Made by a program: the position numbers and the translations under genes. Below the pieces are notes generated by a model that did no database searches, was not told the origin of the DNA, and saw only the letters and a list, made by a program, of their open reading frames with translations. From Zoogloeaceae bacterium (GTDB taxonomy: Bacteria > Pseudomonadota > Gammaproteobacteria > Burkholderiales > Rhodocyclaceae), in NCBI GenBank assembly GCA_031273565.1, contig JAISRR010000198.1, positions 1 through 39,750 of the forward strand: DNA of 39,750 nt, written 5' to 3'. Below are positions 25,123 to 34,603 of this stretch, piece after piece (position 1 is the first letter of the stretch; each line of letters starts with the position of its first letter).

Positions 25123-25126
25123 ATTG

Positions 25127-25354
25127 TCATACCTGCTTGCTTTGCTGCTGGGAGCGCGGGGCGCTCCATTCCTCCGCTTCTTCGCGCCACAGAATCGCGC
25201 CAATGGGCGCGTCCAGGTCTTGAGGCGAACCTTCTGGCGTCAGCGCCAATTCACTGTGCAGGAAGAATCCCCGCAGATGGGCATGGCGGGTATAGCCGAG
25301 CCCATGAGTCGCTCATGGAAAGGCGTCAAACTCAGGATTGCAGGGCGTTTCGGC
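25127..25354 (-). pseudogene. Remnant of an IS4/Tn5-like transposase
   Basis: One minus-strand frame reads PEFDAFP, a TGA stop (25315-25313), then ATHGLGYTRHAHLRGFFLHS and ELALTPEGSPQDLDAPIGAILWREEAEEW, ending at TGA 25129-25127. This resembles the segment of IS4-family transposases after the first catalytic Asp (pattern DTTxLDF...GLGxL...GxxLHSxLAVTPxGxPLGLL). Both ends of the transposase are missing, there is an in-frame stop, and no terminal inverted repeats are visible. It fills the gap between rho and the DUF1287 gene, where an rpmE might be expected. The identification is by eye from motif resemblance. Confidence 0.55.
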
Positions 25355-25372
25355 GTTGATCCCTGAAACCGG

Positions 25373-26632
25373 TCACCCTCGCCGCATGGCGTCGAAGAAT
25401 TCGTTGTTGCTCTTGGTCGACTTGATCTTGTCGAGCAGGAATTCCATGGCTTCAAGGTCGTCCATCGGATAGAGGAGTTTTCTCAAGACCCACATTTTTT
25501 GCAGCACGTCGGGTTTCAGGAGCAATTCTTCGCGACGGGTGCCGGAGCGGTTCACGTTGATGGCCGGGTACATGCGTTTTTCCGACATGCGGCGGTCAAG
25601 GTGAATTTCCATGTTGCCAGTGCCCTTGAATTCTTCGTAAATCACGTCGTCCATGCGCGAGCCGGTTTCGATCAGGGCGGTGGCGATGATGGTCAGCGAG
25701 CCGCCTTCTTCGATATTGCGCGCCGCGCCGAAAAAGCGTTTGGGCTTTTGCAGGGCGTTGGCGTCCACGCCGCCGGTCAGTACCTTGCCGGAGGCGGGTT
25801 GTACGGTGTTGTAGGCGCGCGCCAGACGGGTGATGGAGTCGAGCAGGATGATGACGTCTTTTTTCATTTCCACGAGGCGCTTGGCTTTTTCGATCACCAT
25901 TTCGGCGACCTGCACATGGCGCAACGCCGGTTCGTCGAAAGTGGAGGCGACCACTTCGCCGCGCACATTGCGGGTCATTTCGGTGACTTCTTCCGGGCGT
26001 TCGTCAATCAGCAGGACGATTAATATGGCTTCGGGATGATTGGTGGTGAGCGCGTGGGCGATGTGTTGCATCATCACCGTCTTGCCGGATTTCGGCGGGG
26101 AGACGATGAGGCCGCGCTGGCCCGCGCCAATCGGGGCAATCATGTCGATGACCCGGCTGGTGATGTTTTCCTCGGCCTTGATGTCGCGTTCGAGATGCAG
26201 GTGGCGCGTCGGATGCAACGGCGTCAGGTTCTCGAACATCAGTTTATTCTTGGTGACTTCCGGCGCTTCGCCGTTAATCTTGTCCAGCTTGGTTAGTGCC
26301 GAATAGCGTTCGCCATCCTTCGGCGTGCGGATTTCACCTTCGATGGAGTCGCCGGTTCTGAGATTGAAGCGGCGAATCTGCGAGGGAGAGACGTAAATAT
26401 CGTCCGTATTGGCCTGATAGGAAGTATCGGGCGAGCGGAGAAAACCGAAACCGTCGGAGAGAATTTCCAGGGTGCCGTCGCCGTAGATTGGCTCGCCTTT
26501 CTTGGCGTGGGCGCGCAGGATGGAAAAAATCAGTTCGTGTTTTTTCAAACGATTGGCGGCGTCGATGTTGAAACCGGCGGCCATTTCAACCAGTTGGCTG
26601 ATGTGCAGTAACTTGAGTTCGGAAAGATGCAT
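25373..26632 (-). CDS. rho: Transcription termination factor Rho
   Basis: Hexameric RNA helicase releasing transcripts. The 419-residue product has the N-terminal Rho domain ([18 protein letters not shown]), the cold-shock-like RNA-binding domain ([27 protein letters not shown]), Walker A SPPKSGKT, Walker [18 protein letters not shown]-loop region [10 protein letters not shown] and R-loop EEFKGTGN. Length and motifs are standard. It lies downstream of trxA on the same strand, a common proteobacterial order. A hairpin in the 120-bp leader could be regulatory. Confidence 0.98.
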   Translation of the reverse strand: MHLSELKLLHISQLVEMAAGFNIDAANRLKKHELIFSILRAHAKKGEPIYGDGTLEILSDGFGFLRSPDTSYQANTDDIYVSPSQIRRFNLRTGDSIEGEIRTPKDGERYSALTKLDKINGEAPEVTKNKLMFENLTPLHPTRHLHLERDIKAEENITSRVIDMIAPIGAGQRGLIVSPPKSGKTVMMQHIAHALTTNHPEAILIVLLIDERPEEVTEMTRNVRGEVVASTFDEPALRHVQVAEMVIEKAKRLVEMKKDVIILLDSITRLARAYNTVQPASGKVLTGGVDANALQKPKRFFGAARNIEEGGSLTIIATALIETGSRMDDVIYEEFKGTGNMEIHLDRRMSEKRMYPAINVNRSGTRREELLLKPDVLQKMWVLRKLLYPMDDLEAMEFLLDKIKSTKSNNEFFDAMRRG

Positions 26633-26704
26633 TTGGATTGCTGCGAAAGGATGGAAGGCACAGGGATGTGCCGGATGTGGGAGAAAAAGGCGGGGAAGAA
26701 TTGA

Positions 26705-26739
26705 CGCGCCTGAAAGGAATGAATTTCGATTCAGGCGCG
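26705..26739 (-). promoter_or_regulatory. Hairpin between trxA and rho
   Basis: GCGCCTGAA (26706-26714) pairs with TTCAGGCGC (26730-26738) around a 15-nt loop. It starts 14 bp after the trxA stop on the minus strand. There is no good U-tract afterwards, so it is a weak or factor-dependent terminator, or a processing site, rather than a strong intrinsic terminator. Confidence 0.45.
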
Positions 26740-26752
26740 CAGAGTAGGGAAT

Positions 26753-27103
26753 TTATAGCTTGCTGTCAATCAGGGCGATGATTTGTGATTTGCTGATCGC
26801 GCCGACTTTGGTTTCTTCCACGCTGCCATTCCGGAACAGCATCAGGGTGGGAATGCCGCGAATGTTATAGCGGGCGGCGAGGTCGGTTTCTTCGTCGATA
26901 TTGACCTTGGCGACCTTGAGCTTGCCCGCGTATTCCGTCGCCACGGCTTCTATGGCGGGCATCATCATCTTGCAGGGGTGGCACCATTCTGCCCAGTAAT
27001 CGACCAGTACGGGGAGGTCGGAATTCAGCACTTCGGTTTCGAAGTCGTCTGTGGTGATCTTGACGGGTTGACCGGATTCGGCGGTCTGTGTTTCTGCGCT
27101 CAT
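26753..27103 (-). CDS. trxA: Thioredoxin with CHPC active site
   Basis: A 116-residue cytoplasmic thioredoxin. The fold landmarks are normal: [17 protein letters not shown], the cis-proline segment RGIPTLMLF and the C-terminal helix. The active site is C41-H42-P43-C44 instead of the usual CGPC. A His at this place is known to raise the redox potential in engineered thioredoxins, and the related oxidase DsbA has CPHC, so this protein may be less reducing than a standard TrxA (inference). A short hydrophilic N-terminal extension ([13 protein letters not shown]) precedes the domain. The SD GAGGAAA precedes the ATG. rho follows downstream. Confidence 0.93.
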   Translation of the reverse strand: MSAETQTAESGQPVKITTDDFETEVLNSDLPVLVDYWAEWCHPCKMMMPAIEAVATEYAGKLKVAKVNIDEETDLAARYNIRGIPTLMLFRNGSVEETKVGAISKSQIIALIDSKL

Positions 27104-27422
27104 GGTTTCCTCTGAAAAGTTGAGTCGGTATTGCGGGGGGATTTGTAAATTGAGTGGTGGGGCACATCAAGGCAGTCATCCTATCCAAAAACCGAAAATC
27201 AGGAAAGCGGGATGCGCGAAATGCCGCCTGAACGTATCGCGATGCGATGCGGTAGAGCGGTTTGGTAGATACTGTTATCCCCATCAAGCGCCCTCGTTGA
27301 CCTGCGGCGCGCCGGGAGCGCGCGTCCACCGGCACGCATGCACGCAATCGCCCTGCTTGACTGTCTTCTGTCGTCTGAACTGTATAATCGCAAATTCGCG
27401 TTTTCCCCCGATGGTCTTTCTC
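27104..27422. other. trxA-purL divergent intergenic region
   Basis: 319 bp with no gene seen. It contains a CGGCGCGCCG palindrome (27305-27314) and, near purL, three heptads similar to the repeat elements at 4881 and 36285, ending in a perfect TATAAT (27383-27388). Confidence 0.5.
27357..27388 (+). promoter_or_regulatory. Candidate purL promoter overlapping heptad repeats
   Basis: A perfect TATAAT (27383-27388) lies 35 bp before the purL start. The best -35 is TTGACT (27357-27362), but the spacer is 20 bp. The spacer and the end of the -35 are made of 7-mers CTGTCTT, CTGTCGT and CTGAACT (27361-27381), which match the interspersed heptad family. No clear PurR operator is seen. Confidence 0.45.
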
Positions 27423-30400
27423 ATGGCTGATTTCCTGTTCCTGCGCGGCGCGCCCGCTTTTTCCGCTTTTCGTCTGCGAGGCTTTCATGCCCGTTTGCAA
27501 ACCGTTCTGCCGGGGCTGACGGCGGTGCAAGCCGAATATTGGCATGTCGCGGCCTTGAACGCGCCGCTTTCCGATGCGGGGCGGGAACGTCTTTCGGCGT
27601 TGCTGGAAGCGGTCGCGCCGGAGCGTGTGCCGGAGGCGGAGGCCGCCATTTCATTTTTTGTTGTGCCGCGCATCGGCACCATTTCGCCCTGGTCGTCGAA
27701 GGCGACGGACATCGCCCGGCATTGCGGGCTGGAGGCCATCGAGCGTATCGAACGCGGCGTTTTGTTCCGGGTGGTCGCGCCGGGTGTGACGCCGGAACAA
27801 CAGCAGAGCGTTGCCGCCCTGTTGCACGACCGCATGACGGAATCGGTGTTGGCCTCGGTGCAGGACGCGGCGCAACTCTTTCAGCGTTTTTCACCCCGAC
27901 CGCTTGCCACGGTGGATGTGCAGGCGGGCGGGCGGGCGGCGCTGGTTGCGGCCAATGGCGGTTTGGGGCTGGCGCTTTCAGAAGATGAAATCGACTATCT
28001 GCTGGAAATTTTCACGGCGGCGGGACGCAACCCGACGGACGTGGAATTGATGATGTTTGCCCAGGCCAATTCAGAGCATTGCCGGCACAAGATTTTCAAC
28101 GCGTCCTGGGTGATCGACGGCAAGGCTGCGGACAAGACCCTGTTCGGCATGATCCGGGAAACGCACCTGGCGCACCCGGAAGGCACGGTGGTGGCGTATG
28201 CCGATAATTCTTCCATCATCGAAGGCGCGACAGTGCCCCGTTTTTATCCGGATGGCGAGCGCGTCTACGGCTACCGTGATGAACTGACCCACCTTCTCGC
28301 CAAGGTGGAAACGCATAACCATCCCACGGCCATTTCACCTTTTCCTGGCGCGGCGACGGGTTCAGGCGGGGAAATCCGCGATGAGGGCGCAACCGGCAGA
28401 GGTTCCAAACCCAAGGCGGGATTGTGTGGCTTTACGGTTTCCAATCTGCACATTCCTGACGCGATCCGTCCCTGGGAAACGGACGCGGGGCGTCCGGGGC
28501 GCATGGCGTCGGCGCTCGCCATCATGCTTGAAGGGCCGATTGGCGCGGCGGCGTTTAACAATGAATTCGGGCGTCCCAATCTCACCGGCTATTTCCGCAC
28601 CTACGAGCAGCCGGTCGGCGACACGGTGCGCGGTTACGTCAAACCCATCATGATTGCGGGCGGTCTGGGCAATATCCAGGCGGAGCAGTCATGCAAGGTC
28701 GCCCGTTTTCCGGTTGGCACGCGGCTTGTGCAATTGGGTGGGCCGGGCATGTTGATTGGTCTGGGCGGCGGCGCGGCGTCTTCGATGAGCGCCGGGGCGA
28801 ACAGCGAAGACCTTGATTTCGCTTCCGTGCAGCGCGGCAACCCGGAGATTCAGCGCCGGGCGCAGGAGGTCATCGACCGCTGCTGGCAACTGGGCGCGCA
28901 GAATCCCGTGCTCTCCATTCATGATGTGGGCGCGGGCGGCATTTCCAACGCTTTTCCCGAACTCGCCCATTCCGGCGAAGCCGGGGCGCGCTTCGAACTG
29001 CGCGAGGTGCCGATTGAGGAAGCGGGCATGAGTCCCGCCGAAATCTGGTCGAACGAGGCGCAGGAACGCTACGTGCTGGCGATTGCCGCCGACCGCGTGG
29101 ACGATTTCGCCGCCCTCTGCGCGCGCGAACGCTGTCCCTTCGCCGTGGTGGGCGAAACCACGGCGGACGGGCAGTTGATGGTTTCCGACCGGCATTTCGG
29201 CAATAAACCCGTGGATATGTCGATGGACGCGCTGCTGGGCAAGCCGCCGCGCATGACCCGCGCGGTGACGCGCCTTCCCGTTACGGCCTTGCCCTTCGAG
29301 GCCGACGCCATCGATCTCCGGGAAGCCGTCGAGCGTTTGCTGCGCCTGCCCGCGATTGCGGATAAAACATTCCTGATTTCCATTGGCGACCGTTCCGTGG
29401 GCGGCATGACCGCGCGCGACCAGATGGTGGGGCCGTGGCAGGTGCCCGTGGCCGATGTCGCCGTGACCAGCATGAGTTTTCAGGGTGATGCGGGGGAAGC
29501 CTTCGCCCTGGGCGAACGCACGCCGGTCGCGGTGCTCGACGCTCCGGCTTCAGGCCGCATGGCGATTGCCGAGGCGCTCACCAATCTGGCGGCGGCGGAT
29601 GTGGCCGACCTGGGGGCGGTCAAACTTTCCGCCAACTGGATGGCGGCCTGCGGCTATCCCGGCGAGGACGCCCGTCTGTTCGACACGGTGGCCGCCGTTT
29701 CCCGGCTGTGCCAGGACATCGGGCTTGCGATTCCGGTGGGCAAGGATTCATTGTCCATGCGCACCGCGTGGACGGAACCGGGCGAACCGGGTGAACAGCG
29801 GCGGGAAGTGGTTTCGCCGGTTTCGCTCATCGTGACCGCGTTCGCGCCCGTCGGTGACGTGCGCCGGACGCTGACGCCGCAATTGCGGCTCGATTGCGGC
29901 GAAACGGAATTGCTGCTGCTCGACCTGGGCCGGGGTCGGCTGGGCGGTTCGGCGCTGGCGCAGGTGTTTAACGCGACGGGCGAAGTTGCGCCGGACATCG
30001 ATCATCCCGCGCAACTTAAAGCCTTGTTTGCGGCAGTGCAACGCCTGAACCGGGAAAATCTGCTGCTCGCCTATCACGACCGTTCCGATGGCGGATTGTT
30101 CGTCGCCGCTACGGAAATGGCCTTTGCCGCCCGCGTCGGCGTGACGCTGGACATGGACGGGCTTTGTTTCGACGCGCTGACGCTGGATGTCGATGGTGCG
30201 GAAAAACGCCCCGACCTGCTGGCCGGACGCGACCACGAGCGGCTCGTGCGCGCGCTCTTCAACGAGGAAGCGGGGGCGCTGATCCAGATACGCCGCGCGG
30301 AGCGGGAAAAAGTCACCGCCCTGTTGCGGACCTATGAAATACCCTATTTCTTCGTGGGCTATCCCAATACGAGCGATGAAATCCGCGTTATTCGCAACGC

Positions 30401-31373
30401 CAAACGGGTGTTTCAGGAAACACGCATTAATTTGCGCCGCGCCTGGTCGGAAACTGGTTTTCGCCTGCAAAGCCTGCGCGACAACCCGGAATGCGCCCGG
30501 CAGGAATACGACCGCCTTCTGGACAAGGAAGACCCCGGTCTTACGCCCGTACTCACCTTTGACCCGCACGCGGATTTTTCGGCGTATCTCAATGTGCAGG
30601 CCAGACCGCGCATGGCCATCCTGCGCGAGCAGGGGGTAAACAGTCATTACGAAATGGCCGCCGCCTTCGACCGCGCCGGATTCGAGGCGGTGGATGTGCA
30701 CATGAGCGACCTTCTCGCCGGACGGCAAAGCCTCAGGGATTTCAAGGGGCTGGCCGCCTGCGGCGGCTTTTCCTACGGCGATGTGCTGGGCGCGGGGCTG
30801 GGCTGGGCGCGCACCATCCTGATGAACGCGCGTTGCCGGGATGAATTCAGCGCCTTCTTCCAGCGCGCCGACAGTTTTGCGTTGGGCGTCTGCAACGGCT
30901 GCCAGATGATGAGCGCCCTGAAGGAACTGATTCCGGGCGCGGAAGACTGGCCTGCTTTCCGCCGGAATCTGGTCGAGCAGTTTGAGGCGCGTTTCGTGCA
31001 GGTGGAAATCCTGAAGTCGCCTTCGCTCTTTTTCCGGGACATGGCCGGTTCCGTGCTGCCCATCGTGGTTTCGCACGGCGAAGGCCGCGTCGTGTTTGAA
31101 AACGGCGCGTCCGAACGGGTCATCGGCGCGCTGCGCTATGTCGATCACCGGGGGGCGCCAACGGAAGTTTATCCCCTGAATCCCAACGGCTCGCCCGGCG
31201 GTCTGACCGGCGTGACCACCGCCGACGGTCGCTTCACCATCATGATGCCGCATCCGGAACGGGTTTTCCGCACCGTGCAGATGTCATGGCATCCGGTGGA
31301 ATGGAGCGCGTCTGGCGATGATGCCAGCCCGTGGCTCACCCTGTTCAGGAATGCCCGGCGTCAGGTGGGTTGA
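27423..31373 (+). CDS. purL: Phosphoribosylformylglycinamidine synthase (large, single-chain)
   Basis: Fourth step of purine synthesis: FGAR, glutamine and ATP to FGAM. The 1316-residue product has the fused proteobacterial layout: N-terminal PurS-like domain, linker, two AIR-synthase-like halves ([22 protein letters not shown], split near residue 300; [33 protein letters not shown]) and a C-terminal class I glutamine amidotransferase with nucleophile Cys1157 in GVCNGCQMM and the His1277/Glu1279 pair in PHPERVF. ATG 27423 gives the usual [18 protein letters not shown] start; ATG 27411 would add four residues. No SD is evident for either. Confidence 0.97.
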   Translation: MADFLFLRGAPAFSAFRLRGFHARLQTVLPGLTAVQAEYWHVAALNAPLSDAGRERLSALLEAVAPERVPEAEAAISFFVVPRIGTISPWSSKATDIARHCGLEAIERIERGVLFRVVAPGVTPEQQQSVAALLHDRMTESVLASVQDAAQLFQRFSPRPLATVDVQAGGRAALVAANGGLGLALSEDEIDYLLEIFTAAGRNPTDVELMMFAQANSEHCRHKIFNASWVIDGKAADKTLFGMIRETHLAHPEGTVVAYADNSSIIEGATVPRFYPDGERVYGYRDELTHLLAKVETHNHPTAISPFPGAATGSGGEIRDEGATGRGSKPKAGLCGFTVSNLHIPDAIRPWETDAGRPGRMASALAIMLEGPIGAAAFNNEFGRPNLTGYFRTYEQPVGDTVRGYVKPIMIAGGLGNIQAEQSCKVARFPVGTRLVQLGGPGMLIGLGGGAASSMSAGANSEDLDFASVQRGNPEIQRRAQEVIDRCWQLGAQNPVLSIHDVGAGGISNAFPELAHSGEAGARFELREVPIEEAGMSPAEIWSNEAQERYVLAIAADRVDDFAALCARERCPFAVVGETTADGQLMVSDRHFGNKPVDMSMDALLGKPPRMTRAVTRLPVTALPFEADAIDLREAVERLLRLPAIADKTFLISIGDRSVGGMTARDQMVGPWQVPVADVAVTSMSFQGDAGEAFALGERTPVAVLDAPASGRMAIAEALTNLAAADVADLGAVKLSANWMAACGYPGEDARLFDTVAAVSRLCQDIGLAIPVGKDSLSMRTAWTEPGEPGEQRREVVSPVSLIVTAFAPVGDVRRTLTPQLRLDCGETELLLLDLGRGRLGGSALAQVFNATGEVAPDIDHPAQLKALFAAVQRLNRENLLLAYHDRSDGGLFVAATEMAFAARVGVTLDMDGLCFDALTLDVDGAEKRPDLLAGRDHERLVRALFNEEAGALIQIRRAEREKVTALLRTYEIPYFFVGYPNTSDEIRVIRNAKRVFQETRINLRRAWSETGFRLQSLRDNPECARQEYDRLLDKEDPGLTPVLTFDPHADFSAYLNVQARPRMAILREQGVNSHYEMAAAFDRAGFEAVDVHMSDLLAGRQSLRDFKGLAACGGFSYGDVLGAGLGWARTILMNARCRDEFSAFFQRADSFALGVCNGCQMMSALKELIPGAEDWPAFRRNLVEQFEARFVQVEILKSPSLFFRDMAGSVLPIVVSHGEGRVVFENGASERVIGALRYVDHRGAPTEVYPLNPNGSPGGLTGVTTADGRFTIMMPHPERVFRTVQMSWHPVEWSASGDDASPWLTLFRNARRQVG

Positions 31374-31457
31374 GCGGACAGGTTTCGGGAGAATGGTCAC
31401 GTAATTTTTCATGCCATCTGACGGTAAGGCTTCTGCTATACTCGCCGCTTCTGTTTG

Positions 31458-31479
31458 GGGTTACGTTAGGGTTACGTTA
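31458..31479. repeat. Tandem direct repeat of an 11-mer in the hemerythrin leader
   Basis: GGGTTACGTTA occurs twice, head to tail (31458-31468 and 31469-31479), between a TATACT box (31437-31442) and the gene start. It would lie in the 5' untranslated region or be a regulator site. There is no recognisable match to a named operator. Confidence 0.5.
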
Positions 31480-31508
31480 TGGAAACCCCCATTAATGGAG
31501 GAGTAAAC

Positions 31509-31916
31509 GTGTCTTTCATGCCGTGGTCTGAACAATTCGTACTGGGGATTGATAGTATAGACAATCAGCATCACTGGCTGGTGGAGGCGACCAACCAGCT
31601 ACACGACCAGATTGAATCGCAAAAGCCGGATAACGTCATCGTGCGCGAAATTCTGGAAGGGTTGGTGGATTACTCGGTGAATCACTTTATCCTGGAAGAA
31701 GACCTGTTCAATCGTCTGGGGTACCCGGAATCTGAGGCGCACCAGGCCGAACACGATGGCTTCACCCGGGAAGCCGTCAAATTGTTGCTGGATTTTGAAA
31801 AAGGCGAGGCAGTGACCGAAGAAGCACTGGAATTTTTGCAAGCCTGGCTGGTGCACCACATCATGCGCGTCGACCGGGCTTACGTACCCTTTCTGAAAAA
31901 ACATGGCGTCAAATGA
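31509..31916 (+). CDS. Bacteriohemerythrin
   Basis: Oxygen-binding di-iron four-helix protein, 135 residues. GTG 31509 is preferred over ATG 31479 because a full GGAGGAG (31497-31503) stands 5 nt before it and MSFMPWSEQFVLGIDSID is the normal N-terminus. All ligands of the family are visible: H21 (IDNQH), H59 and E63 (HFILEE), H78 and H82 (HQAEH), H117 and D122 (HIMRVD). Likely roles are oxygen sensing or delivery under low oxygen. It lies after purL and before a dps gene, but each seems to have its own leader. Confidence 0.93.
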   Translation: MSFMPWSEQFVLGIDSIDNQHHWLVEATNQLHDQIESQKPDNVIVREILEGLVDYSVNHFILEEDLFNRLGYPESEAHQAEHDGFTREAVKLLLDFEKGEAVTEEALEFLQAWLVHHIMRVDRAYVPFLKKHGVK

Positions 31917-31961
31917 TTGACCGGCTTGCCCGGTGCATGTAAAACGGATACAAATAGCATG

Positions 31962-31975
31962 ATGATGTTCATCAT
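31962..31975. promoter_or_regulatory. Candidate operator upstream of dps
   Basis: ATGATG-TT-CATCAT is a perfect 6-bp dyad with a 2-bp centre, 47 bp before the dps start. It could be the site of an iron- or peroxide-responsive regulator, but it is not a clear Fur or OxyR box. Confidence 0.35.
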
Positions 31976-32022
31976 TTTGTAGCCGTAGACTGATTGTTAA
32001 CCCACTTACAGGAGTTCCATCC

Positions 32023-32553
32023 ATGAGCAAAGCCACAAAATCCTCCAAAACTGCCGCCAAAATCACCGGTAGCGTCACCAGCAGCGAGATTGACATCGGC
32101 ATCAGTGAACAAAACCGCGCCAAAATTGTCGCCGGACTGTCCCATGTTCTGGCCGACACCTACACCCTGTATCTGAAGACGCACAATTTTCACTGGAACG
32201 TGGTGGGGCCGATGTTCAATACCCTGCACCTGATGTTTGAAACCCAGTACAACGCGCTGGCGCTGGCGGTTGATCTCGTTGCCGAACGCATCCGCGCCCT
32301 GGGTTATCCCGCGCCCGCCACTTACAGCGACTTTGCCAAATTGACCGCCATTTCTGAAACCAAGGGGGTGCCCAGGGCGGAAGAAATGATTGCGCTGCTG
32401 GTCGAAGGCCATGAAACCGTCGCTCGCACGGCGCGCAAGCTGTTTCCCACCGTGGATGCGGCCAACGATGAACCGACCGCCGATTTGCTCACCCAACGCA
32501 TGCAGGAACACGAAAAAACCGCCTGGATGTTGCGGAGCCTGTTGGAAGGCTGA
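32023..32553 (+). CDS. dps: Dps-family ferritin-like DNA-protection protein
   Basis: A 176-residue Dps: a dodecameric iron-storing protein that protects DNA from peroxide. The N-terminal ~18 residues are Lys/Thr/Ser-rich ([11 protein letters not shown]), like the DNA-binding tail of E. coli Dps. The ferroxidase region shows [21 protein letters not shown] with the two His and nearby Asp/Glu ligands ([11 protein letters not shown]). The C-terminal helix is [15 protein letters not shown]. The SD is CAGGAG (32009-32014). A dyad at 31962 and a hairpin terminator at 32574 bracket the gene. Confidence 0.95.
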   Translation: MSKATKSSKTAAKITGSVTSSEIDIGISEQNRAKIVAGLSHVLADTYTLYLKTHNFHWNVVGPMFNTLHLMFETQYNALALAVDLVAERIRALGYPAPATYSDFAKLTAISETKGVPRAEEMIALLVEGHETVARTARKLFPTVDAANDEPTADLLTQRMQEHEKTAWMLRSLLEG

Positions 32554-32573
32554 TGGGGCCGGGGCAAAAAAAT

Positions 32574-32602
32574 GCCGGACGGGCAAGCCGTCCGGCTGTT
32601 TC
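32574..32602 (+). terminator. Hairpin terminator after dps
   Basis: GCCGGACGG (32574-32582) pairs perfectly with CCGTCCGGC (32588-32596) around a 5-nt loop. A TGTTT follows, so the U-tract is short. An A7 run precedes the stem. Confidence 0.65.
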
Positions 32603-32828
32603 GCCGCTGTTGGGGTTGGGGTTTTGGGCGTTTCCCGGAGGAGGGGATCCGGTAACAGCTTCATCTTTTGTTGTAGTATGCAGAGAATATTCGGACGCAG
32701 CTAATTGCTTGTTTTTATCTCGCGGATAGTTTTTATCTATCACAGGATCCGGATTTATTTCGCAGGATAGGTGCATCGTCCGCAACAGATAGCGGCGCTT
32801 CATTCAGGAGGTTCAAAGAGGGTTCATC
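32603..32828. other. Leader region of the diguanylate cyclase gene
   Basis: About 226 bp with no gene seen. It contains two TTTTATCT repeats (about 32714 and 32732) and an imperfect GATAG/CTATC dyad. The promoter is not evident. Confidence 0.3.
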
Positions 32829-34529
32829 ATGCGTATTGGCATTGCTCCCAGACTGGCCCTGGCGTTGGTCGTGTTTGCGATTCTGGCTGCCGGACTGACC
32901 GGCTATTACGCCCATGGCAGCAGTCATCAACGGTTGATGGCGCGCATGGAAACCAACCTGCAAAGTTCTTCCCAGGTGTTGGGGCAGCAGCTGGTCGCGG
33001 CGTTTGGCAATATTTCCGGTGATGCCCGCATATATGCGTTGCTCGTGAATCCGCCGACGAACGTGGGAGAAAGCGTGCAGCGCATGTCGCGCTCCATGTT
33101 GCAAGTGCATGATGAATATTTGCAGGTCAGCGTGATCGACACGCGCCAGGGCTGGAAGGAAATACTGTCTTTCGTCAATGACAAAGGCAATGTTGTCCGT
33201 GTTGATTCCAGCGCCATTGATCTGATGCCGTTCGTCGCGTCGGCCACACATTTGAGTCCGGGACAGGTTTATCTTTCCGGTGTCATCAGTGACGCATCCG
33301 GCAGTGCGGAAGGGCGCTCAAGTGTGCTGGTCGCGGCGCCTGTTCCCACAGAGAGTGGCGCAAGCAGCGGCATGCTGGTGGTCATTCGCGTCGATCTGAA
33401 CATTTTGTTCATGAAAATCCGGGCGGGGTTGCCACTGGATTATCAGGTTTATGTTGCCGACAGGGATGGCGTATTGGTGCATGATCGCAGCGCAGTGGTG
33501 AATGAGGCGACGCATCCAAAAGGCGAAGGGAATCTGATCCAGAAGCTTTTCCCGGAGGCGGAAAAAATCGTCAGTGGCGAGCGGGATAGCGTTGTGGCCA
33601 ATATGCGGGGACAAAAACAGAAAGATTCAGAAGCCATGGCAGTGCTTTACCGGGTGCAGATCGTCGATTTCTCCAATGAGTATTTTTTCATCCTTGGGTT
33701 GTCCGAGCCTTTGCGTAATGTTCGCCGGGAAAGCAGCCAACTGGCGGGCGATATACGGCGTATCGTGTTGTCGTTCAGTTGTCTGGCGTTCCTGCTGGCC
33801 TGGGGCATTTCCCAGGCTGTGGTGCAGCCATTGGCGCAGATTCTGGCTTCCGTCCGGCGTTTTGCGGCGGGCGACGGCAGCGAGAATCTGCCGCTGCCCA
33901 CGCAGCGTCAGGATGAAGTAGGGCTGTTGGCGCGCGGTGTGGAGGACATGCAAAACCAGATCCGCGCCCAGGTGACGGCGCTGGAAGAAAATCACCATGC
34001 CATGGCGCACATGGCGCATCACGATGTTCTGACGGGCCTGCCCAACCGGTTGACCTTCTTCAGCCTGCTGGAAAATGCCATTGAGCAGGCCAAGCGTCAG
34101 GGGCGCAAACTGGCCGTGCTGTTTTTAGACCTTGACTATTTCAAGGCCATCAACGACCAATACGGTCATCAGGTGGGTGACGAACTGTTGCAGGCGGTGG
34201 CGCGGCGGCTCCAGAGCGGCGTACGCAGCAGCGACACGGCGGCACGGATGTCGGGTGACGAATTCGTGGCGTTGCTGAATCCCATCCATAACGGCGAAGA
34301 AGCCTGTCTGGTGGCCAACAAGCTGCTGCAACGCTTTAACCAGCCCGTTGAACTGGAAAAAGTCACCTTGCCCATCCAGGTCAGCATCGGCATCAGTTTG
34401 TTCCCCGATCACGGCCAAACCCCGCAGGACTTGCTGGACGCCGCTGATGCGGCGATGTACGTGAGCAAGGAATCGGGACGCAACATCTGTACTCTGGCAA
34501 AAATCCCGTCACCGGATGACGAAGCGTAA
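32829..34529 (+). CDS. Membrane diguanylate cyclase (Cache-HAMP-GGDEF), SGDEF variant
   Basis: A 566-residue sensor: a first membrane segment (about residues 7-26), an extracytoplasmic Cache-like region to about 305, a second membrane segment (about 310-332), a HAMP linker (VQPLAQILASVRRFAAG), and a C-terminal GGDEF domain beginning at HDVLTGLPNR. The active-site motif is S475-GDEF instead of GGDEF; DLDYFKAINDQYGHQVGDELL and the I-site R466-SSD469 (exactly 5 residues before the motif) are intact. SGDEF proteins can be active, so synthesis of c-di-GMP with product inhibition is likely. GAGGG precedes the ATG. A perfect terminator follows. Confidence 0.93.
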   Translation: MRIGIAPRLALALVVFAILAAGLTGYYAHGSSHQRLMARMETNLQSSSQVLGQQLVAAFGNISGDARIYALLVNPPTNVGESVQRMSRSMLQVHDEYLQVSVIDTRQGWKEILSFVNDKGNVVRVDSSAIDLMPFVASATHLSPGQVYLSGVISDASGSAEGRSSVLVAAPVPTESGASSGMLVVIRVDLNILFMKIRAGLPLDYQVYVADRDGVLVHDRSAVVNEATHPKGEGNLIQKLFPEAEKIVSGERDSVVANMRGQKQKDSEAMAVLYRVQIVDFSNEYFFILGLSEPLRNVRRESSQLAGDIRRIVLSFSCLAFLLAWGISQAVVQPLAQILASVRRFAAGDGSENLPLPTQRQDEVGLLARGVEDMQNQIRAQVTALEENHHAMAHMAHHDVLTGLPNRLTFFSLLENAIEQAKRQGRKLAVLFLDLDYFKAINDQYGHQVGDELLQAVARRLQSGVRSSDTAARMSGDEFVALLNPIHNGEEACLVANKLLQRFNQPVELEKVTLPIQVSIGISLFPDHGQTPQDLLDAADAAMYVSKESGRNICTLAKIPSPDDEA

Positions 34530-34557
34530 TGGCCACAATCTGGCAGGCCGGAGATAA

Positions 34558-34585
34558 AAAATGGCGTCGCATTCGACGCCATTTT
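34558..34585. terminator. Bidirectional intrinsic terminator
   Basis: AAAATGGCGTCG (34558-34569) pairs perfectly over 12 bp with CGACGCCATTTT (34574-34585) around a 4-nt loop, with T runs on both strands. It serves the diguanylate cyclase gene and the convergent isomerase gene. Confidence 0.88.
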
Positions 34586-34603
34586 TATTGCATGCGCTGA
34601 TGC

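Noticed and set aside
25123-25203. N-terminal extension of the DUF1287 protein up to a TTG at 25203
   Set aside because: The extension lies inside the transposase remnant and would put charged residues ahead of the signal peptide; ATG 25122 gives a normal exported protein.
29748-31253. 501-codon open frame on the minus strand opposite purL
   Set aside because: It lies wholly antisense to purL, whose motifs are all intact, and gives no family-like sequence.
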